Assembly: GCA_900617975.1 (NCBI GenBank) | Contig: UZAE01012826.1 | Coordinates: forward strand, 1 to 13,189 | Direction: 5' to 3' | Length of the DNA: 13,189 nucleotides | DNA from: Rodentolepis nana | Taxonomy: Eukaryota > Platyhelminthes > Cestoda > Cyclophyllidea > Hymenolepididae | Part shown: one piece after another, positions 9,398-13,189 of the stretch | How positions within the stretch are numbered: position 1 is the first letter of the stretch | How the letters are laid out: each line of letters opens with the position of its first letter | Notes under the pieces: generated by a model | The model's input: only the letters and a program-made list of their open reading frames with translations | What the model was told of the DNA's origin: nothing | Databases searched by the model: none | Translations under genes and position numbers: made by a program

Positions 9398-9539
9398 TAG
9401 AAATTCCAGAGACACGTTAATTTCCCTCTAGGCTGCTGTAACACACCAATTCAGTTGCATTAGGCCGTCATATTTTGCTATATCATGCATACCACAGGTA
9501 CGGATGCATTCGGATTTGTTCTAAGCGGGTCATTTTGCC

Positions 9540-10155
9540 ATGTACTTGGGATCAACAACTATCACAATCATCGTGCTGACAATTTTGTTCCACAAGTCTA
9601 GCCAACATGCTTGTGGGGTTGATAGGCCTATTATTGTCAAAGTTGCTAGGGTCTTTGCTCTATTTTAGATTTGGCAACTGTCAATTGGGTATGTACGAGA
9701 CTGGTCTCCCACATTGTGTTGAATGGAGTCAACATGTTTTACTTGACTTTTGGTCCCATTCAAATTAGATATTTCAGATGGATACAGTCTTCACCAGGGG
9801 ACACTTTGCACTTTAAGTTCGTGAGGGCCGAATGGTTCAGTAAGTACATTGTGTGGTGTTGTTTTGTCTTCCTTAATTTCACCAATCTCTGTTTCTTGTT
9901 TATTTACATCTCTTGAAGATTTTCTGACTAAAAGTTTTTTCCTACAGCAACCACCACGCCTGCTCTACACGGGTTAATTTCGGTGGGGCTTAAATTTGAC
10001 ATTCAGTATCATTTTGGATTCAAAGGTTAGTACTGTTATTGTCTGGGTTAACTGATACCAAATTAATATGTGCTATAATTGTTTCAGATCAGAGAACAAA
10101 GACATCGTCTAAAAGATCAAAATATCTGGAGAATTTTAAAATATATTTATCTTGA
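9540..10155 (+). CDS. Predicted small secreted protein, five short exons, family not recognised
   Basis: I model exons at 9540-9617, 9669-9688, 9778-9839, 9948-10025 and 10088-10155. The introns of 51, 89, 108 and 62 bp are GT-AG, with good donors (GTATGT, GTAAGT, GTTAGT) and pyrimidine-rich acceptors. Only one phase path stays open across all five, and exon 3 is open in a single frame. The product is 101 residues. Residues 1-24 form a signal peptide (MYLGSTTITIIVLTILF, cleavage likely after SQHA). Next come a seven-residue piece from a 20-base micro-exon, a segment SSPGDTLHFKFVRAEWF, a run of four Thr, a hydrophobic-alternating stretch HGLISVGLKFDIQYHFGF, and a basic tail. There is only one cysteine, at the signal boundary. 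Tiny exons and a signal-peptide exon recall schistosome micro-exon genes, but two exons are not multiples of three, so that link is tentative. It lies just downstream of, and parallel to, the VAL gene. Confidence 0.62.
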
Positions 10156-10181
10156 CTTTCAAATATTTTTCAGTTCTTTCT

Positions 10182-10187
10182 AATAAA
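10182..10187 (+). terminator. Canonical poly(A) signal of the small secreted-protein gene
   Basis: AATAAA occurs 27 bases after the TGA at 10153-10155, which predicts a very short 3' untranslated region with cleavage near 10200-10215. Its position supports the five-exon gene model. AATAAA strings are common in DNA this AT-rich, so the support is modest. Confidence 0.5.
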
Positions 10188-11130
10188 CTTGGCGAAAGAT
10201 GGCTTGAACTAAGAGTATTTACTCATTGTTATCCATAAAAGGACCTGAATATCACTGTTGATGATGTCGCATGCCTTTATAGGTGGATATCACTAATGAC
10301 GAATGAATTTGTGAAAACGAAAAAAATATTAACCCAACAACTGAAAATATGAATAGTTTCATGAATAATACAAATTTTTCTATTTGACGTTTAAAAAAGA
10401 TTGATATGGAATGAAAATTTAATCTGAATTAAATGCCATCTATGTGTGGATTCTTTTTGGAAGGCGAACAGTTTGGTGCTCCGTAAACCCCAAAGAAAAA
10501 ATCACTTATTTCAAATCTCTTTGAACTGCAATATCTTCAACAAAAGTATAGAATGATTAAAAATTTAGAAGTTAGATTAATACTTTAAGATCGTTATATT
10601 TAGCCAAGTTAATCTTATTAAATCTGGAGAATATTTTATAAATTTCCTTTCGAATAAAACAGAAGTAGATAAAAGTCAACCCAAATGTACCAAGTAGTGA
10701 ATTACTGTAGAAACACTCCATTAGCTGCTTACATGATAGGCCCAGTAACTCGGGTGAGCTTTTACTGCAGTCTAAAACCCAACCCAGTTGTGCTCTCGAT
10801 TCTAGCAAACTTTCAACCTACCTCAAACCCTAAACTGAATCTCTATTAATCTCTCCCCGTCCTCTCTCATTCTTAAGCATTTACTCTGCCATAACAGCTC
10901 TTTCGAACCATTGATGCTTATTCTTCTCTACTATTGAGCTAGCTTTCTGCTCTCATTTCTAAACTTCAGAATCATCTACTTCTCAGCAACAAGATCCGAA
11001 ATTGTTTTTCCCTCTTAAGGCATTTTATTCTGCTTATTTATTCCATTAAAAACTTATCCACAAGCTATCCTTTGTGTCGAGTTACTTCCCTGCGTTGCTG
11101 CCTCACGGGATTTTTTATATATTTACTTTT
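10188..11130. other. Intergenic stretch, no gene recognised
   Basis: The sequence is AT-rich to about 10680. From about 10740 to 11110 the plus strand becomes pyrimidine-rich and less repetitive. A 78-codon minus-strand frame at 10572-10808 has a hydrophobic patch but no family motif. I see no splice-joined coding series, RNA gene or mobile-element end here. The segment may belong to a dispersed repeat whose far end is the short match at 11131-11163, but that cannot be shown from one copy. Confidence 0.5.
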
Positions 11131-11163
11131 ACGTATTCTCATACGACAGTTGACTTCAAACTA
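11131..11163 (-). repeat. Short inverted fragment of the long repeat family
   Basis: Read on the minus strand this is TAGTTTGAAGTCAACTG followed by TCGTATGAGAATACGT. Both blocks occur in the same order in repeat copy A (about 2788-2835) and, more diverged, in copy C (5791-5845), where about 20 bases separate them. The match is short but in two ordered pieces, so I take it as a deleted scrap of the same family rather than coincidence. Confidence 0.5.
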
Positions 11164-11291
11164 TTGTGACCAGCCTGAAACGAAATCACAATAGGAGAAA
11201 TCTTCCTTGTCATTGCGAATCACAAATTCTACAGATCATTCAGTGAAATTCTGAACGGAGGGCACAGGACAGAGAGATCCAAATTCACAAA

Positions 11292-11642
11292 ATCCTACAT
11301 ACCTATGATATAGCCAAATGCGCAATCATGGAAGCCAACCTTATGGAGGAAAAACTCAAATACTTCCAATTCCAAGGTTACACCTTATATATCCTACCTT
11401 AAGACTGGCAAGTAGTAATCGATATATTGACTGGAGTAAAAGAAGTCCAAACACCACATTGTGAAATAATTGAGTATTGGCTCAGTGCAGGATATATGCC
11501 AAATAATCAAACTAAATGCTTGGAAAGATCAATCCACTTTAAAATGCTCGCTGTCTATAATCCACCCCTGAATAGACCCAACTTCGATCGTATGAACATC
11601 TCACACAAAGCTTAAGTTCTCGGAGAATTCAGCCATTTTGAG
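11292..11642 (+). pseudogene. Decayed endonuclease domain of a non-LTR retrotransposon
   Basis: One reading frame, broken by TAA at 11400-11402 and TAA at 11613-11615, carries the ordered marks of an apurinic-type endonuclease from ORF2 of a non-LTR element. A segment DIAKCAIMEANL sits where the family has ...IQETHL. It is followed by FQFQGYTLYIL (family FPGYxxYR), then LAVYNPPLNRPNFDRM (family xVYNPPxxxxNFDxL), then VLGEFSHF after the second stop (family VLGDFNAH). The catalytic Glu and Asp are changed to Ala and Glu respectively (ETH to EAN region, GDF to GEF). No reverse transcriptase follows. It resembles jockey/CR1-like elements, but the clade is not settled. Family assignment is by eye. 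Confidence 0.6.
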
Positions 11643-11650
11643 ATGAAACA

Positions 11651-12418
11651 CGTCGTCAAAAAGAATTTCGATAGATTAATTGATTGATTGATAAGATGAA
11701 TAAATGCTCCTTTTTAATGGCATATTCGTTAAGCTCTGAACACCACTAAGAGCCAGAAAAATAATATTAACTAGGCAAATTACATTATCATTGCTAATTA
11801 TATCCATTCTTTCTTCTCTAAAAATTTGGAAACTTATATAAGAACTAAGAATGGCAGAAGTATTTCCCTGGAAGCAGATTTTGGTCAAAATGAAGTAGGA
11901 ATTTAGTAACTTTCAACGTTGACTTGTAGTTATTTGACAATTTATAATTATTTTCAGTACGAAGAATTCAATTTACCACGCAAAACATTAACGAAAATAA
12001 ATAACCACGGGTAAACACATTGATCGCCTTGTAATTTAAGAACAAACATATTGTTCTTTCTAATACGCATTCTGTTCGCCCATGGCAAATGTGAGATGTT
12101 GAAAACTACGTATTCATACCCAGTTGATAAATCATAAGAATATTGGGACGATGTTTGCGCATCTAACGTAAGGAGTTGCCATCTTTGTAGCAAACCTAAA
12201 TTTAAAAGACTAAACAAACTGCAAATATTACCTAGTATCCCTGTTAAGATTACTGCAAAATAAAATGCTGAGAGTCCTTGAAGTGTAAAAATTATATCAA
12301 CACTTTGATTAATTAATTATTAATTTAAACGCTGGAGATTTTTAAGTAAGAAGATAGTCAGAAACCGAAATCGAAAGATTTCCTGCATCGTAACGTTTTC
12401 TGATGTCCCAGGATTCGA
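11651..12418. other. Intergenic stretch, no gene recognised
   Basis: This AT-rich region holds two minus-strand open frames (11676-11888, 70 codons; 11954-12217, 87 codons). The longer contains a readable segment, HLPWANRMRIRKNNMF, that faintly recalls transposase text but lacks any diagnostic motif, so I do not call it. I see no RNA gene, no element termini and no splice-linked exon series. Confidence 0.45.
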
Positions 12419-12634
12419 ATGGCCGGATGTGAATTTACGATTTATTCAATTGTGTTTGCTGTGTTAAGTTTTATTCTTAACCATTCATGCAGTGTTACAA
12501 TCGTGTTTAGATTAAAGTAAAGTTATGACAACTACGATCGTAAAGTTCACGTTGACCGGGTCTGGAATTCAACTGATATTCAAAGGAGGCAGCAATTATG
12601 CAAAAAATATGGGTGCACTGCTATGATTTGTTGA
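12419..12634 (+). pseudogene. Candidate third signal-peptide gene or exon, interrupted by TAA
   Basis: An ATG at 12419 opens 33 codons with a clear hydrophobic core (MAGCEFTIYSIVFAVLSFIL) and a plausible cleavage near HSCS, then TAA at 12518-12520. Reading on in the same frame gives 37 more open codons that are charged and include CKKYGC, ending at TGA 12632-12634. An overlapping frame from 12525 is also open and ends before it. An AATAAA lies at 12723-12728. Either this is a broken small secreted-protein gene, or only exon 1 is real, with a donor GTAAAG overlapping the stop at 12517 and later exons I cannot place. A chance signal-like ORF is also possible. The family is not recognised. Confidence 0.3.
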
Positions 12635-13189
12635 CTGAATGTTAAGACCTTCTGCAACCTGCCTATTCACTGCTAAGACTTTAAGCTGATGAATATTATT
12701 ATTTTCTTTGAATGAAACTGTCAATAAACCAATCATTGCAAATGCAACTACCGTCATACAAACATTGAACACAGTGCACTTGCATTTGTCCCAAACCAGT
12801 AGACGAATCATGAAGTTGGAATGTGGCCAAGAGAACTTGTGCATTGGTTAATGCTGTGCAACGTCACAAGCTCAGTCAGCTGAACCAAGAATATTTCTTC
12901 TCATGACTATACTCTCATCCCACTTTGATTCATTCTCCTTTACAAGTTGTTTGATATCCCATGAGAAAATGCGATGAAATTGGGATAATTTTGGTTTTTG
13001 ATTTTCACGAACTGCGCCAGATCAAAGATGCACTAGTATCGTGAAAATTGGCATGAAATGCAGTTTTGCGCAAAACCATATTTCCAATACAAAAATGAGA
13101 CGATGTCTAAGGGATGTAGCGTCTTTAATACCTTTTGCAGAAAACCTGGTAGAGAATTGGATCTTCAAATAGTTCAAAGTGAAGATTTT
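12635..13189. other. Terminal stretch, no gene recognised
   Basis: Beyond the AATAAA at 12723-12728 I see no plus-strand coding series. A minus-strand 82-codon frame at 12596-12844 includes a hydrophobic run (VCMTVVAFAMIGLLTV) but no family motif. A strong acceptor-like CCTTTTGCAG ends at about 13140, followed eight bases later by GTAGAG; on its own this is not enough for an exon call. The window ends in the middle of AT-rich DNA. Confidence 0.4.

Noticed and set aside
9671..9916. 81-codon plus-strand frame through the second gene
   Set aside because: It runs through two predicted introns. Exon 3 (9778-9839) uses this same phase, but the rest of the frame reads intron sequence, so the spliced model is preferred.
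11954..12217. Possible transposase fragment on the minus strand
   Set aside because: One segment faintly resembles transposase text, but no catalytic motif or element ends can be found.
8450..12520. Alternative nuclear code in which TAA is read as an amino acid
   Set aside because: Two in-frame TAA codons made this tempting, since flatworm mitochondria read TAA as Tyr. But TAA also ends the VAL frame sensibly at 9113-9115, flatworm nuclear genes use the standard code, and two cases are better explained by decay.

Overview
The window reads as AT-rich eukaryotic nuclear DNA from a flatworm, most likely a trematode of the schistosome type. The reasons are a secreted venom-allergen-like (VAL) CAP-domain gene with six CAP cysteines and very short introns, a solo LTR of Ty3/gypsy type with a 4-bp target duplication, a decayed non-LTR endonuclease, and long stretches of non-coding repeats. 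There are no bacterial operons, ribosome binding sites, tRNAs, rRNAs or CRISPR arrays. The species assignment is inference.

Positions 1-7060 are repeat territory. Two inverted arms (1-761 and 1851-2611) are base-for-base identical by eye and flank a 1,089-bp unique spacer. Each arm carries the same solo LTR (342 bp), and that LTR sits inside a copy of a longer repeat. The longer repeat then appears as three diverged copies in direct orientation (about 2607-4010, 4011-5613 and 5614-7060). The first copy holds an unrelated GC-rich segment.

Positions 8324-10155 are the gene-bearing part, with two compact genes on the + strand, both starting with a signal peptide. The first (8324-9115, four exons) is a VAL/SCP-TAPS protein with a Ser/Thr-rich, hydrophobic C-terminus. 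Its first exon has an in-frame TAA inside an otherwise well conserved CAP motif, so it is a pseudogene, a polymorphic null or a sequence error, unless an in-phase upstream donor skips the stop. The second (9540-10155, five exons) encodes a predicted small secreted protein of 101 residues that I do not recognise; it has a TATA box and a canonical poly(A) signal. The pair looks like a small secreted-protein locus.

Positions 10188-13189 are mostly non-coding. They contain a remnant of a non-LTR retrotransposon endonuclease (11292-11642), a short inverted scrap of the big repeat (11131-11163), and a third, weaker signal-peptide ORF (12419-12634) that is also interrupted by a TAA.

All exon models were built by hand from splice dinucleotides, reading-frame continuity and family motifs. 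None has transcript support.
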